A stretch of DNA of 64,000 nt from Methylophaga nitratireducenticrescens (GTDB taxonomy: Bacteria > Pseudomonadota > Gammaproteobacteria > Nitrosococcales > Methylophagaceae): NCBI RefSeq assembly GCF_000260985.4, contig NC_017857.3, positions 1,488,001 to 1,552,000 of the forward strand, in the 5' to 3' direction. How positions within the stretch are numbered: position 1 is the first letter of the stretch; every line of letters starts with the position of its first letter. The position numbers and the translations under genes were made by a program. The notes under the pieces were generated by a model. The model searched no databases, was not told where the DNA came from, and saw only the letters and a list, made by a program, of their open reading frames with translations. This document shows positions 35,087 to 48,817 of this stretch, in pieces.

Positions 35087-38000
35087 ATGACCTCGCAATT
35101 CGTACACCTGCATTTACACACTGATTATTCTCTGGTTGACGGACTGGTCCGTATCAAACCGCTGGTCAAGGCAGCGGCTGCCTCCGGCATGCCTGCAATT
35201 GCCATTACCGATCAACATAACCTGTTTGCTGCCGTCAAACTTTACAGCGCAGCAATGCAAGCCGGGGTTAAACCGATTCTGGGCGCCGATATCCGGTTAC
35301 GAGATAGTAACGACAGTAAAAAAAGCCTGCGGATGGTGTTGCTGTGCAGCACGATGGAGGGCTACCACAACCTGTCACGATTGATTTCCAAAGCCTATAC
35401 CGAAGGGCAGCATCTGGGCGTGCCCATGCTGGAACCCGAATGGCTGGATGGGCAAACCGACGGATTGATTTGTTTAAGTGGCGGGCGTGAGGGTTTATTA
35501 GGCCGTGACCTGTTGGGCAATCGACAAGCAGAAGCAGAGGAACTCGCAAGACATTGGATGCAATTGTTTCCGAATCGTTTTTATCTGGAGCTGGTGCGTA
35601 CTGGCCGTGATGATGAAGAACGTTATATTCAACAGGCATTACAACTGGCCAGTGAACTCGATCTGCCAGTGGTTGCCACCAACGATGTGCGGTTTTTAAC
35701 ACCAGATCAATTTGAAGCCCATGAAGCCAAGGTCTGCATTAATGAAGGCCGGTTGCTCGATGATCCGCGTCGCCCAAGAATGTACTCCGAACAGCAATAT
35801 CTGCGTAGCCCGGAAGAAATGGTGCGTCTGTTTGCCGATATTCCGGAAGCCATCACCAACACGGTCGAAATCGCCAAACGCTGTAATGTTGAATTAACAC
35901 TGGGCGAACATTATTTGCCGGATTTCCCGGTGCCAGCAGGCATGACACTGGCAGAGTTTTTCTCCAAAGAATCGTTTGAGGGCTTGGCTGAACGGCTGCC
36001 AGTATTATTTCCTGATGAGACTGAGCGAGAACAAAAACGTGCTGAATATGAGTCGCGATTGCAGATTGAACTCGACGTTATCAATGAAATGGGCTTTCCC
36101 GGCTACTTTTTAATCGTTGCCGACTTTATCCGCTGGGCCAAAAATAATGGGGTTCCGGTTGGTCCGGGACGGGGCTCCGGTGCCGGGTCATTGGTCGCCT
36201 ATGCGCTGAAAATTACCGATATTGATCCGCTGCAGTACGACTTGCTGTTTGAACGATTCCTGAATCCGGAACGGGTATCTTTACCTGACTTTGATGTCGA
36301 CTTTTGCATGGATGGCCGGGATCGCGTTATCGATTATGTGTCTCGGCATTATGGCCGGGATCACGTTTCGCAGATTATTACCTTCGGTACCATGGCGGCC
36401 AAGGCGGTATTACGCGATGTAGGCCGTGTTTTAGGTCATCCCTATGGCTTTGTTGATCAGCTGGCCAAACTGGTGCCATTTGAACTGAAAATGACGCTGA
36501 GCAAAGCCCTGGAACAGGAGCCGCAGCTTAAAGAGCGTTATGACAGGGAAGAAGAAGTTCGTAACCTAATCGATTTGGCCTTGCAGCTGGAAGGTCTGAC
36601 CCGGAACGTCGGTAAACATGCCGGTGGTGTGGTTATCGCACCAAAAAAACTGACTGATTACACACCATTATATTGTGAACAGAATGGCGCCGGGCTGGTG
36701 TCGCAATATGATAAAGACGACGTTGAAAGTGTCGGTCTGGTCAAATTCGACTTTTTAGGTCTGAAAACCCTGACCGTTATCGATTGGGCGGTTAAAAATG
36801 TTAAAGCGATGTTGCCAGCTGACGAAGCGGACAAGATTAATATCGCCATTCTGCCACTGGATGACAAGCCCAGTTACGACTTATTAAAACGTTGTGAAAC
36901 CACTGCGGTATTCCAGTTGGAATCGCGAGGTATGAAAGAACTTATCAAGCGACTGCAACCGGATAATTTTGAAGATATTATCGCTTTAGTGGCGTTGTTC
37001 CGTCCCGGTCCATTGCAATCGGGCATGGTCGATGACTTTGTTAATCGAAAACATGGCCGTGCCAAAGTCGATTACCCGCATCCTGATCTCGAACCTGTGC
37101 TGAAACCCACCTATGGTGTCATCGTCTATCAGGAACAGGTAATGCAGATTGCCCAGGTTCTGGCGGGCTATAGTCTGGGTGAAGCTGATATGCTGCGCCG
37201 GGCGATGGGTAAGAAAAAGCCCGAGGAAATGGCCAAGCAACGACAGATTTTCCTGGAAGGTGCTAAAAATCGAGGCATTGAGGAAAACACTGCAGGACCC
37301 ATTTTCGATTTAATGGAAAAGTTTGCTGAGTACGGTTTTAACAAATCGCATTCAGCTGCCTATGCGTTAGTTGCCTATCAGACTGCATGGCTGAAAGCCC
37401 ATTATCCAGCAGCCTTTATGGCGGCAGTATTATCAGCGGATATGGACAATACCGATAAAGTTGTCGGCCTGATTGATGAATGTCGGGATATGAATCTGAC
37501 GGTATTACTGCCGGATGTTAATTTCAGCAAAATCCAGTTTACCGTAGAAAATGAAACCACTATCCGTTATGGCATGGGCGCCATCAAAGGCGTAGGTGAA
37601 TCAGCCCTGGCCGGTATCGTTTCAGAACGCGAGCAGGGTGAAGCATTTACCTCATTATTTGATTTTTGCCGGCGAGTAGAGCTGAAAAAAATTAACCGCC
37701 GGGTGATGGAGTCGCTGGTTAAAGCCGGCGCATTTGATTCACTTGGTGGACATCGTGCCAGTCTGGAATCCAGCCTCAGCCGGGCGATGCAGATTGCAGA
37801 GCAGCATCGGCGTGATGCCGCCAGTGGGCAGAATGATTTGTTTGGCCTGGCAGAACCATCCCATGCTGATCAACCGCAAACCGATTTGCTGGAAGATGTG
37901 CCTGAATGGCAGGAAGAACAGTTATTACGTGCTGAAAAGGAAACCCTGGGGTTATATTTAAGCGGGCATCCGATCGATCGCTATGCTGCCGAGCTGGCCC

Positions 38001-38572
38001 AATTTATTCCAAAAAAAATCAGTGAACTGGATGCGCCTGAATCCAAAGGCTATCAACGAAATGAAATTCCATTACTGACTGCGGGTTTGATCGTGGCAAT
38101 TCGTACGATGAAATCCAAAAATGGCAGCCGTATGGCGTTTATTACGCTGGATGATCAAACAGCCCGCCTTGAAGTGCGGGTTTTTGGCGATGTCTATGAG
38201 CAATATCAAAGTGTTATACAGCCGGATAAATTGGTGGTGATTCAAGGCAAGATTGGTCAGGATAATTTCAGCGGTGGTCTCGCTGGCACGGCAGAGTCGG
38301 TTTATGATTTACAGAAAGCCCGTGAATTATTTGGTAAGTCAGTGCAATTGACGGTGAAGCAGCAAGGTGAGGACGCACAATGGATCTCGCAGATGCAAGC
38401 CGTGATGTCCCCCTTTTGTGGTGGTGTTATCCCAGTGGAACTCAAGTACCTTAATCGGGATGCTGAAGTAGTGATCCGACTGGGGCACGACTGGCAAATC
38501 ACCCCATCGGATACCCTGTTGAAAGAGTTGGCGGATTTACCAATTAGTGAAACTGTGACGGTGCGCTATTAA
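35087..38572 (+). CDS. dnaE: DNA polymerase III subunit alpha
   Basis: 1161 residues, the replicative polymerase. I start at ATG 35087 (MTSQFVHLHLHTDYS) because the PHP domain begins at once and the twelve extra upstream codons do not fit the family. It has the N-terminal PHP domain (FVHLHLHTDYSLVDG), palm-domain catalytic Asps in LPDFDVDFCMDGR, the GPGRGSGAGSLVAYAL motif, finger and beta-binding regions, and an OB fold near residues 1000-1080. Length agrees with E. coli (1160). Confidence 0.98.
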   Translation: MTSQFVHLHLHTDYSLVDGLVRIKPLVKAAAASGMPAIAITDQHNLFAAVKLYSAAMQAGVKPILGADIRLRDSNDSKKSLRMVLLCSTMEGYHNLSRLISKAYTEGQHLGVPMLEPEWLDGQTDGLICLSGGREGLLGRDLLGNRQAEAEELARHWMQLFPNRFYLELVRTGRDDEERYIQQALQLASELDLPVVATNDVRFLTPDQFEAHEAKVCINEGRLLDDPRRPRMYSEQQYLRSPEEMVRLFADIPEAITNTVEIAKRCNVELTLGEHYLPDFPVPAGMTLAEFFSKESFEGLAERLPVLFPDETEREQKRAEYESRLQIELDVINEMGFPGYFLIVADFIRWAKNNGVPVGPGRGSGAGSLVAYALKITDIDPLQYDLLFERFLNPERVSLPDFDVDFCMDGRDRVIDYVSRHYGRDHVSQIITFGTMAAKAVLRDVGRVLGHPYGFVDQLAKLVPFELKMTLSKALEQEPQLKERYDREEEVRNLIDLALQLEGLTRNVGKHAGGVVIAPKKLTDYTPLYCEQNGAGLVSQYDKDDVESVGLVKFDFLGLKTLTVIDWAVKNVKAMLPADEADKINIAILPLDDKPSYDLLKRCETTAVFQLESRGMKELIKRLQPDNFEDIIALVALFRPGPLQSGMVDDFVNRKHGRAKVDYPHPDLEPVLKPTYGVIVYQEQVMQIAQVLAGYSLGEADMLRRAMGKKKPEEMAKQRQIFLEGAKNRGIEENTAGPIFDLMEKFAEYGFNKSHSAAYALVAYQTAWLKAHYPAAFMAAVLSADMDNTDKVVGLIDECRDMNLTVLLPDVNFSKIQFTVENETTIRYGMGAIKGVGESALAGIVSEREQGEAFTSLFDFCRRVELKKINRRVMESLVKAGAFDSLGGHRASLESSLSRAMQIAEQHRRDAASGQNDLFGLAEPSHADQPQTDLLEDVPEWQEEQLLRAEKETLGLYLSGHPIDRYAAELAQFIPKKISELDAPESKGYQRNEIPLLTAGLIVAIRTMKSKNGSRMAFITLDDQTARLEVRVFGDVYEQYQSVIQPDKLVVIQGKIGQDNFSGGLAGTAESVYDLQKARELFGKSVQLTVKQQGEDAQWISQMQAVMSPFCGGVIPVELKYLNRDAEVVIRLGHDWQITPSDTLLKELADLPISETVTVRY

Positions 38573-38652
38573 GCAACTTAATCCGCTTTGTTGGCTGATG
38601 TCAATCGTGTACGATTAATGCAACTCAAACGTTTACTCTAAGGATTGCTGAC

Positions 38653-39756
38653 GTGGAAATGATGCCTTACCTGAAACTGATGGCTGATAAGGAAGCCTCA
38701 GATTTGTTTTTTTGTACTGCGACCGAACCGCAAGTCAAAATTCAAGGGGTGATTCGCCCCGTTGGCAGTAAAAAAATGCTGACAGGTGAAGTGAAAGACC
38801 TCGCCTACTCATTAATGGATCAGCAACAGATAGCTGAATTTGAACAAAATCTGGAAATGAATTTTGCGGTTCCAGTCCACGGCGTTGGCCGGTTCCGGGT
38901 CAATATCTTCCGGCAGCGTGGCGAAGTCTCCATGGTCATTCGCTATATCCGTACCCATATTCCTAATTTTGAAGAAATGAGTTTGCCACCTGTACTGGGT
39001 AATGTGGTGATGGAAAAACGTGGTTTGATTCTGGTTGTCGGTGCCACCGGCAGCGGTAAATCCACTACGTTGGCCGCAATGATTGGTCATCGGAATCGTA
39101 ATTCCGGATCACATATTCTGACCATTGAGGATCCGCTGGAATTTGTGCATTCCCATCAACGATCAATTGTGCAGCAACGCGAAGTTGGTATTGACACCCT
39201 GTCTTATGAGAATGCATTGAAAAATGCCCTGCGTGAAGCGCCAGATGTCATTTTGATTGGTGAGATCCGCGATATGGATACCATGAAACATGCCATTAAT
39301 TACTCTGAAACCGGTCACCTGTGTTTAGCCACGTTGCATGCCAATAATGCGAATCAGGCACTGGACCGGATCATTAACTTTTTCCCGGAAATGATGCATC
39401 GTCAGATCCTGATGGATCTGTCACTGAATTTGCGTGCCATCATCTCGCAGCGTTTATTACCTTCAGTGCAGGATGGCAATCTGGTACCGGCGGTTGAAGT
39501 CATGCTCAGCTCGCCATATATCGCAGAATTGATTAATAAAGGTCAGATCGGTGCGATCAAAGATGCGATGAAAGAAAGTAGTGAACCGGGGACGATTACC
39601 TTTGACCAGGCCTTGTTGACATTGTATCGGGAAGGCAAGATTTCTCAGGAAGATGCATTGCGCAATGCCGATTCACGCAATGACCTCAGTCTGGAAATAC
39701 GCATGGGAGCATCTCATGATGACAGCGATGCAGAAGACGAATTAATCCTCAGCTAA
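38653..39756 (+). CDS. pilU: Twitching motility ATPase PilU
   Basis: 367 residues, PilT/PilU family retraction ATPase. Walker A VGATGSGKSTTLAAMIG (about 133-149), Asp box ILTIEDPLEFVH, Walker B PDVILIGEIRD and the His box ATLHANNANQALDRIINFF. It is closest in motif detail to Pseudomonas PilU. The start is GTG (MEMMPYLKLMADKEASDLFF); ATG 38659 is an alternative. pilT, its usual neighbour, is absent; the gene sits alone between dnaE and accA. Confidence 0.92.
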   Translation: MEMMPYLKLMADKEASDLFFCTATEPQVKIQGVIRPVGSKKMLTGEVKDLAYSLMDQQQIAEFEQNLEMNFAVPVHGVGRFRVNIFRQRGEVSMVIRYIRTHIPNFEEMSLPPVLGNVVMEKRGLILVVGATGSGKSTTLAAMIGHRNRNSGSHILTIEDPLEFVHSHQRSIVQQREVGIDTLSYENALKNALREAPDVILIGEIRDMDTMKHAINYSETGHLCLATLHANNANQALDRIINFFPEMMHRQILMDLSLNLRAIISQRLLPSVQDGNLVPAVEVMLSSPYIAELINKGQIGAIKDAMKESSEPGTITFDQALLTLYREGKISQEDALRNADSRNDLSLEIRMGASHDDSDAEDELILS

Positions 39757-39765
39757 GCGTAAATA

Positions 39766-39969
39766 TAGGGCTTGCTGATCTTTCATAGCCGCCTCTGTTG
39801 TGACTGAAAGTCCACCAATCAAGGCGCTAGGACTGCGGTTTGTGAGATACATTCATGTATCTCACCTCTTCGTGGCTTACGCTCAAACATGCTCCCGGCA
39901 TTTTTGTAATCTTTCTAAATAAACGACGAGCAACGCCCAGTGGTGGATATGAAAGATCAACAAGCCCTA
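39766..39969. repeat. Interspersed inverted-repeat element, copy 3 (short form)
   Basis: 204 bases bounded by TAGGGCTTGCTGATCTTTCAT-type and ATGAAAGATCAACAAGCCCTA-type ends, which are inverted repeats of each other with one mismatch. The GTGAGATACAT/ATGTATCTCAC hairpin and the GACGAGCAACG segment are shared with the other copies, in the opposite orientation. About 130-170 internal bases found in copies 1 and 2 are missing. The right end abuts the accA promoter. Confidence 0.88.
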
Positions 39970-40013
39970 GTGCGTGTATAATCGAACTATTTTGATTCGA
40001 AGGTAATTTTGTA

Positions 40014-40970
40014 ATGCAGTTGAATTTCCTTGACTACGAGCAGCCTATTGCCGAGCTGGAAGCCAAAATCGACGAACTTCGCTACATGAGCAATGACAGC
40101 GATCTGAATATAACCGAAGAAATTCAGAAGCTTAAGGAAAAAAGTGAATCGCTGACGCGCTCGATTTTTTCCGGATTAACGCCATGGCAAGTCACCCAAA
40201 TGGCGCGCCATCCACAGCGACCTTATACGTTCGATTACATCAAACATCTGATCACAGACTTCGAAGAATTGCATGGTGATCGCGCCTACGCCGATGACCA
40301 GGCATTAATTACCGGAATGGGCCGTTTCAACGGTCAGCCGGTGATTGTTATTGGTCATCAGAAAGGCCGTGATACTAAAGAGAAAGTTGCACGTAATTTC
40401 GGTATGCCACGCCCTGAAGGCTATCGTAAAGCGTTACGTGTGATGAAATTGGCCGAACGCTTTGGCATGCCAGTATTGACCTTCATTGATACGCCAGGTG
40501 CTTATCCCGGTATCGGTGCTGAAGAGCGCGGTCAGAGTGAAGCCATTGCTCGGAATCTGTTTGAAATGGCTAAATTAAAAACTCCCATTATCAGCACCGT
40601 TATCGGTGAGGGTGGCTCAGGTGGTGCACTGGCAATTGGTGTTGCTGATCATTTGATGATGCTTCAATACAGTATTTATTCAGTTATTTCACCGGAAGGC
40701 TGTGCCTCCATTCTCTGGAAGAGCGCTGAAAAAGCTTCTGATGCTGCCGCAACGCTAGGTGTGACGTCAGATCGTCTGAAATCCCTGGGTTTGATAGATG
40801 AAATTGTCAAAGAACCCCTGGGTGGTGCGCATCGTGATCCTGAAGCACTGATGGCAAACATGAAAACAGCCATCAACACTAAAATTAAGCAGTTACAGGC
40901 GATGCCAGTAGATGAACTGGTTAAACGTCGTCAAAAGCGTTTGCTTGATTATGGTGCCTTTGAAGGATAA
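40014..40970 (+). CDS. accA: Acetyl-CoA carboxylase carboxyltransferase subunit alpha
   Basis: 318 residues. With AccD it transfers carboxyl from biotin to acetyl-CoA to make malonyl-CoA. The N-terminus [22 protein letters not shown] and the motifs [27 protein letters not shown] and [23 protein letters not shown] are diagnostic, and length equals E. coli's (319). A TATAAT at 39977-39982 lies 7 bases after the repeat copy 3, so the accA -35 would fall inside that repeat. Confidence 0.98.
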   Translation: MQLNFLDYEQPIAELEAKIDELRYMSNDSDLNITEEIQKLKEKSESLTRSIFSGLTPWQVTQMARHPQRPYTFDYIKHLITDFEELHGDRAYADDQALITGMGRFNGQPVIVIGHQKGRDTKEKVARNFGMPRPEGYRKALRVMKLAERFGMPVLTFIDTPGAYPGIGAEERGQSEAIARNLFEMAKLKTPIISTVIGEGGSGGALAIGVADHLMMLQYSIYSVISPEGCASILWKSAEKASDAAATLGVTSDRLKSLGLIDEIVKEPLGGAHRDPEALMANMKTAINTKIKQLQAMPVDELVKRRQKRLLDYGAFEG

Positions 40971-40990
40971 ACAGGCCCTGGTTTATAAAA

Positions 40991-42319
40991 GTGTCTTTTG
41001 ACACAGAATTAGTTATTCAGAAGATCCGCAAATATTGCGGATCTTCTACTTTATGGGTGGCCTACAGCGGTGGCATGGACTCTCATGTGCTGCTGCATTT
41101 TCTCGCGACCCATCGAGAGCAATTTCCACAAAAAATTCAGATTGTGCATGTCGACCATCAGCTGCAATCTCAATCTGCCCATTGGGCAGAACACTGCCGA
41201 CAGGTTGCTGCTTCATTACACATGCCATTTCACTGCCTGAAAGTGATGGTGACGGATATTAATCAGTCAGGTCTTGAATCAGCCGCACGCACCGCGCGTT
41301 ATCAAGCTATTGATCAACTGATTAACGATGATGGTGTTTTGCTAACTGGACAACATTTGCAAGATCAGTCTGAAACCTTGATGCTGCAATTACTGCGAGG
41401 GGCTGGCAATCGTGGATTAGGAGCGATGAAAGCAATTTCTCAATGGCAGAATCTGCAGATTGTCCGGCCATTGCTGACTATTTCCCGAGAAGCTTTATTA
41501 GAATATGCAACAACACATCAGTTGCAGTGGATTGAAGATCCCAGCAATCAAAATACCCAGATAAACCGTAACTTCCTACGTCATCAAATCTGGCCATTGT
41601 TACAACAGCGTTGGCCTGCCTTAAACCGCAATCTGGCACGTTCTGCCAATAACCTGCAGGAAAGCCAGATTCTGTTGGATGAGATAGCGCAAGAAGATTT
41701 AAATTCTGTCGAAGCTGATGTCATTGATGGCAGTTTAAACATTACCAAATTGCATATGTTGAGCGCGCCAAGGCAACGCAATGTGCTGCGATTTTTTATA
41801 AAACAGTTAAATATGGTGCTGCCGTCACGCATAAATTTGCAACGGATTTTAACGGAGGTCTGTCAAGCAGCAGTAGATGGGCAGCCTCAGGTCAGTTGGA
41901 GCCAATACATTGCCAGGCGTTACCAGAACATCCTTTATATCAGTACGTTAACGCAACATCCTTTAACTGTTTTATCCGTTAACCTGATTTACGATCAGCA
42001 GCCCATATTGTTGGATGCTGAGCGTAAGATAGTTTGGAAGGCTTTAAAGGGAAAAGGGATTCGTGCCGAACTGTTTCGCTCTGGTTTAGCACTAACGTTT
42101 CGTCAGGGTGGAGAGAAAATTCAGTTATCCGGCAAGTCCCATCATCAGTCATTAAAAAAGTTGTTCCAGGAATGGCAAATCCCGGTTTGGCAACGCGATT
42201 CAATTCCGTTGTTGTTTGCCAGCCAGCAATTAGTCGCAATTGTCGGCTATGCCTGTGCAGAAACAGCAAAGCCGTTATCCGACGAAACTGGCTGGTTACC
42301 AGTGATTGAGCAGACTTGA
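40991..42319 (+). CDS. tilS: tRNA(Ile)-lysidine synthetase
   Basis: 442 residues; converts C34 of tRNA-Ile(CAU) to lysidine so that it reads AUA. The PP-loop VAYSGGMDSHVLLHFL (about 18-33) binds ATP; GHHLxDQ-like LTGQHLQDQSETLMLQLLRG and RPLLTISREALLEYA follow; the C-terminal domain ends near WLPVIEQT. It begins with GTG 20 bases after accA. The accA-tilS-pyrG-kdsA-eno order is common in Gammaproteobacteria. Confidence 0.95.
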   Translation: MSFDTELVIQKIRKYCGSSTLWVAYSGGMDSHVLLHFLATHREQFPQKIQIVHVDHQLQSQSAHWAEHCRQVAASLHMPFHCLKVMVTDINQSGLESAARTARYQAIDQLINDDGVLLTGQHLQDQSETLMLQLLRGAGNRGLGAMKAISQWQNLQIVRPLLTISREALLEYATTHQLQWIEDPSNQNTQINRNFLRHQIWPLLQQRWPALNRNLARSANNLQESQILLDEIAQEDLNSVEADVIDGSLNITKLHMLSAPRQRNVLRFFIKQLNMVLPSRINLQRILTEVCQAAVDGQPQVSWSQYIARRYQNILYISTLTQHPLTVLSVNLIYDQQPILLDAERKIVWKALKGKGIRAELFRSGLALTFRQGGEKIQLSGKSHHQSLKKLFQEWQIPVWQRDSIPLLFASQQLVAIVGYACAETAKPLSDETGWLPVIEQT

Positions 42320-42337
42320 TGGGGATATTTTGATTGA

Positions 42338-44061
<1,724 letters not shown>

Positions 44062-44062
<1 letters not shown>

Positions 44063-44898
44063 TGCAATTATGTGGTCATGAAGTTGGCGGTAAACAGCCG
44101 TTATTTTTGATTGCCGGCACCTGTGTCATCGAAAGTGAACAAATGACGATGGATGTGGCTGGTCAGTTAAAAGAGATGACAGACAAACTGGGTATCCCAT
44201 TTATCTACAAATCCTCATTCGATAAAGCCAATCGTACTTCAACCAATACCTATCGTGGTCCCGGTCTTGAGGCAGGTATGGCAATTCTGGAAAAGGTTAA
44301 AAAAGAATTCGGCTTGCCTATTCTGACAGACGTTCATGAAGACACCCCGCTGGCAGAAGTTGCCAGTGTGGTCGATGTGCTGCAAACCCCGGCTTTCTTG
44401 TGTCGACAGACCAATTTTATTATTAATGTTGCCAGCCAGGGCTTACCGGTAAACATTAAAAAAGGCCAGTTTCTGGCGCCATGGGATATGCAGCATGTCG
44501 CTGATAAAGCCAAATCAACGGGTAACCAGCAGATCATGTTATGTGAACGTGGTACCTCATTTGGTTATAACACGTTGATTTCAGATATGCGTGGTTTACC
44601 GACCATGCGTCATATGGATTGCCCGGTAGTATTTGATGCCACCCACTCGGTGCAGCAACCCGGTGGGCAGGGTGGCAAAAGCGGTGGCCAGAGACAGTTT
44701 GTACCTGTGCTGGCACGTTCTGCAGTAGCGGCTGGCATTGCTGGCTTGTTCATGGAAACGCATCCGGATCCTGAAAAAGCCCTGAGTGATGGACCGAATT
44801 CCTGGCCACTGCATAAAATGCAGGCTTTACTGGAAACGCTGATTGCTATCGATAAAACAGTTAAACAACAAGACTTTATTGAAGACGCTTACCTGTAA
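44062..44898 (+). CDS. kdsA: 3-deoxy-D-manno-octulosonate 8-phosphate synthase
   Basis: 278 residues; condenses PEP with arabinose-5-phosphate for the LPS inner core. Motifs: [51 protein letters not shown] and [11 protein letters not shown]. Translationally coupled to pyrG. Its presence shows a Gram-negative, LPS-bearing organism. Confidence 0.98.
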
Positions 44899-44946
44899 CA
44901 GGTGGCATGCCAGAACAGGGTGATTATCTGGCGACTTCAATTTTAG

Positions 44947-46239
<1,293 letters not shown>

Positions 46240-46249
46240 AGTTTGACGT

Positions 46250-46537
46250 ATGAAAACAGTACTGATTGTGCTGACGTTAATTTTTGTCATGCTGCAATAC
46301 AGATTGTGGTTGAGTCATGATGGTTTACCCGCTTTGTTAAGACTTCATCACACAGTTGAAAAACAACGTATTGATAATGCAAAACTTGAAGAGCGTAATC
46401 AGGTACTGGCGGCAGAAGTTGCTGATCTTAAAAGCGGTTTGGATGCATTGGAAGAGCGTGCTCGCAGTGAACTGGGTATGGTTAAGCCAGAAGAAACCTT
46501 TTTTCACATAATCGAACTTCCTGAAGATGAACAATAA
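46250..46537 (+). CDS. ftsB: Cell division protein FtsB
   Basis: 95 residues, septum-ring protein of the FtsQLB complex. An N-terminal membrane helix (VLIVLTLIFVMLQYRLWL) is followed by a coiled coil (about 30-72) and the conserved RSELGMVKPEETFFHII. It sits between eno and ispD as in E. coli and overlaps ispD by 11 bases. Confidence 0.95.
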   Translation: MKTVLIVLTLIFVMLQYRLWLSHDGLPALLRLHHTVEKQRIDNAKLEERNQVLAAEVADLKSGLDALEERARSELGMVKPEETFFHIIELPEDEQ

Positions 46538-47237
46538 AGTCTGGGCGGTGGTGCCTGCGGCAGGGATCGGCAGCAGAATGCAGGCCGATCGCCCTAAGCA
46601 GTATCTAATACTGAATAATCAACCGGTTATTGTTCATAGTCTGCAACGGCTTATCAGTCATCCTTTAATCGAAGGGGTCGTTGTCGCGCTTTCAGCCAAT
46701 GATCCCTACTGGCCATCGCTGAATCTGCCATCACACTGGCCAATCCATACAACACTTGGTGGGGAGCATCGGGCGGATTCAGTGAGCAATGCGTTAGAGT
46801 TTCTAAAAAATCTTACTCAGCGGGATCCCTGGGTATTGGTGCATGATGCCGCACGTCCCTGCATTCGTCACAGTGATATTGATTCCATGTTGCAGCAATT
46901 AAGCGATGATCCGGTGGGCGGTATTTTAGGTGTGCCGCTCAGTGAGACGATCAAACGTGTGAACGCAGATAACACCATCGAAGCAACAGTCGATCGAACT
47001 GGATTATGGCGGGCATCCACACCTCAGATGTTTCGCTTGAGAGGCCTGGCTGAGGCATTAACTCAAGCGAAACAATGTAATATCAATGTTACTGATGAGG
47101 CCAGTGCAATGGAGTTTATGGGCTTAGTACCCAAAATGGTTGCCGGGCATGCTGACAATATCAAAATTACTCTGCCACAGGATCTGGCATTAGCAGCGCT
47201 ATTTTTACAACAACAGAATAATGGAGAAGCTGCGTGA
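46527..47237 (+). CDS. ispD: 2-C-methyl-D-erythritol 4-phosphate cytidylyltransferase
   Basis: 236 residues; MEP isoprenoid pathway. The CTP-binding N-terminus [32 protein letters not shown] and [10 protein letters not shown] are typical. It overlaps ftsB and ispF, forming the conserved ftsB-ispD-ispF-truD block. Confidence 0.97.
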   Translation: MNNKVWAVVPAAGIGSRMQADRPKQYLILNNQPVIVHSLQRLISHPLIEGVVVALSANDPYWPSLNLPSHWPIHTTLGGEHRADSVSNALEFLKNLTQRDPWVLVHDAARPCIRHSDIDSMLQQLSDDPVGGILGVPLSETIKRVNADNTIEATVDRTGLWRASTPQMFRLRGLAEALTQAKQCNINVTDEASAMEFMGLVPKMVAGHADNIKITLPQDLALAALFLQQQNNGEAA

Positions 47238-47716
47238 GAATAGGCCATGGTTATGATGTTCATCGGTTTGCTGAAAACGGTTCGTTAATTATTGGTGGCG
47301 TAAATATTCCTCATACACATGGACTTGAGGCTCACTCCGATGGGGATGTGTTGATTCATGCAATATGTGATGCTTTGCTCGGCGCTGCAGGCTGGTGGGA
47401 TATTGGTCACCATTTTCCTGATGATGATATGGCTTTTGCGGGAATTGATAGTCGGGTACTGTTACGCCGTGTATATGACGATTTAGCGGCGGCTGGCTGG
47501 CATGTAAGCAATGTCGATTCTACAGTGGTAGCACAAGTTCCTAAACTGGCGCCGTATATCCCGCAAATGCGAGAATTGCTGGCCACAGACCTGCATATTG
47601 AGTCCTCGGCAATTAATATCAAAGCGACAACCACTGAAAAACTGGGATTTGTCGGCCGCCAGGAGGGCATAGCGGCTCATGCTGTGGCGCTTATCCAAAA
47701 GGTTGAATCTGTTTGA
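47234..47716 (+). CDS. ispF: 2-C-methyl-D-erythritol 2,4-cyclodiphosphate synthase
   Basis: 160 residues. Metal ligands are in [11 protein letters not shown] and [43 protein letters not shown] closes the active site. It starts with GTG, overlapping the ispD stop by 4 bases (GTGA). Confidence 0.97.
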   Translation: MRIGHGYDVHRFAENGSLIIGGVNIPHTHGLEAHSDGDVLIHAICDALLGAAGWWDIGHHFPDDDMAFAGIDSRVLLRRVYDDLAAAGWHVSNVDSTVVAQVPKLAPYIPQMRELLATDLHIESSAINIKATTTEKLGFVGRQEGIAAHAVALIQKVESV

Positions 47717-48789
47717 AACATTTCGATTATTTATCCCTGCCACGCCATTCTGACACTGCTTCAGGCTGTAGTGCCAAGCTACGTGAAAAAGCGGTTTATT
47801 TTGAAGTGGAGGAACATCTGCCATTTTCGCCGGAGGGCGAAGGGTCGCATGTCTGGTTATATGTGCAGAAAACCGATACCAACACTGACTGGTTGGCCCA
47901 GGAAATTGCCCGTTTTGCCGGTGTGTCGCCTGTTGCTGTCGGATACGCCGGACTTAAGGATCGTCATGCAGTTACATCCCAATGGTTCAGTGTAAATTTA
48001 CAGGGTTTGCCGGAACCGGATTGGCTGGCATTTGAAAATGAACAAATTAAAATTCTTAAAGCGGTTCGTCACAGCAAAAAATTAAAACGTGGGGCACTTG
48101 CCGGAAACCGTTTCCGTTTGCGATTAACCGACATTGTCGGTGACCCGAGTATCTGGGAGCAGAATCTGCAATTAATTGCGGAGCAGGGAGTACCTAATTA
48201 TTTCGCCGAACAACGTTTCGGTCATCACGGTAATAATCTGAAAAAAGCAGAGCAATGGTTCACAGAAGGAACAGAGCCAAAAAAGCGTAATCAACGCAGT
48301 ATTATTATTTCAGCAGCGCGTTCCTGGCTATTTAATCTGGTGCTGGCCGAAAGAATCCGACAACATAACTGGAATCAAATGTTGGCGGGGGATGTGATGC
48401 TACTGGCCGGTACCCGCGCCAGTTATTTTGTCGCTGAAACCAAAGATCAAGTACTTGAAAAGCGGATTAACGAAATGGACATCCATCCGACCGGGCCACT
48501 CTGGGGTAAGGGGGAGGCTATCAGTAAGAATGATACGCTGGCTCTGGAACAGAGCGTATTAACAGATTGGCTGGATTGGCAGCAGCAGTTGGAGAAAATT
48601 GGTTTATCGCAGGAACGTCGTGCACTGAGATTATTTCCACAGAATCTTAAATGGCAATTTATCAACCAAACCAGTTTACTGTTAGAGTTTGAATTGGGGC
48701 CGGGCAGTTATGCAACGGCTGTTTTGCGAGAACTGGCTGAAATTCAAGATATGTCGCAGAAAATTTCCACAGTGTCACCTAGTGAATAG
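47713..48789 (+). CDS. truD: tRNA pseudouridine(13) synthase
   Basis: 358 residues. Catalytic Asp in [15 protein letters not shown], followed by the TruD insertion and [19 protein letters not shown]. The apparent start is TTG, overlapping the ispF stop as TTGA; no ATG close by fits the family N-terminus ([26 protein letters not shown]). Translation is therefore probably coupled to ispF. Confidence 0.95.
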   Translation: MKHFDYLSLPRHSDTASGCSAKLREKAVYFEVEEHLPFSPEGEGSHVWLYVQKTDTNTDWLAQEIARFAGVSPVAVGYAGLKDRHAVTSQWFSVNLQGLPEPDWLAFENEQIKILKAVRHSKKLKRGALAGNRFRLRLTDIVGDPSIWEQNLQLIAEQGVPNYFAEQRFGHHGNNLKKAEQWFTEGTEPKKRNQRSIIISAARSWLFNLVLAERIRQHNWNQMLAGDVMLLAGTRASYFVAETKDQVLEKRINEMDIHPTGPLWGKGEAISKNDTLALEQSVLTDWLDWQQQLEKIGLSQERRALRLFPQNLKWQFINQTSLLLEFELGPGSYATAVLRELAEIQDMSQKISTVSPSE

Positions 48790-48817
48790 GATTCAGTGAT
48801 CTCTGAAGGAGGCTGAT

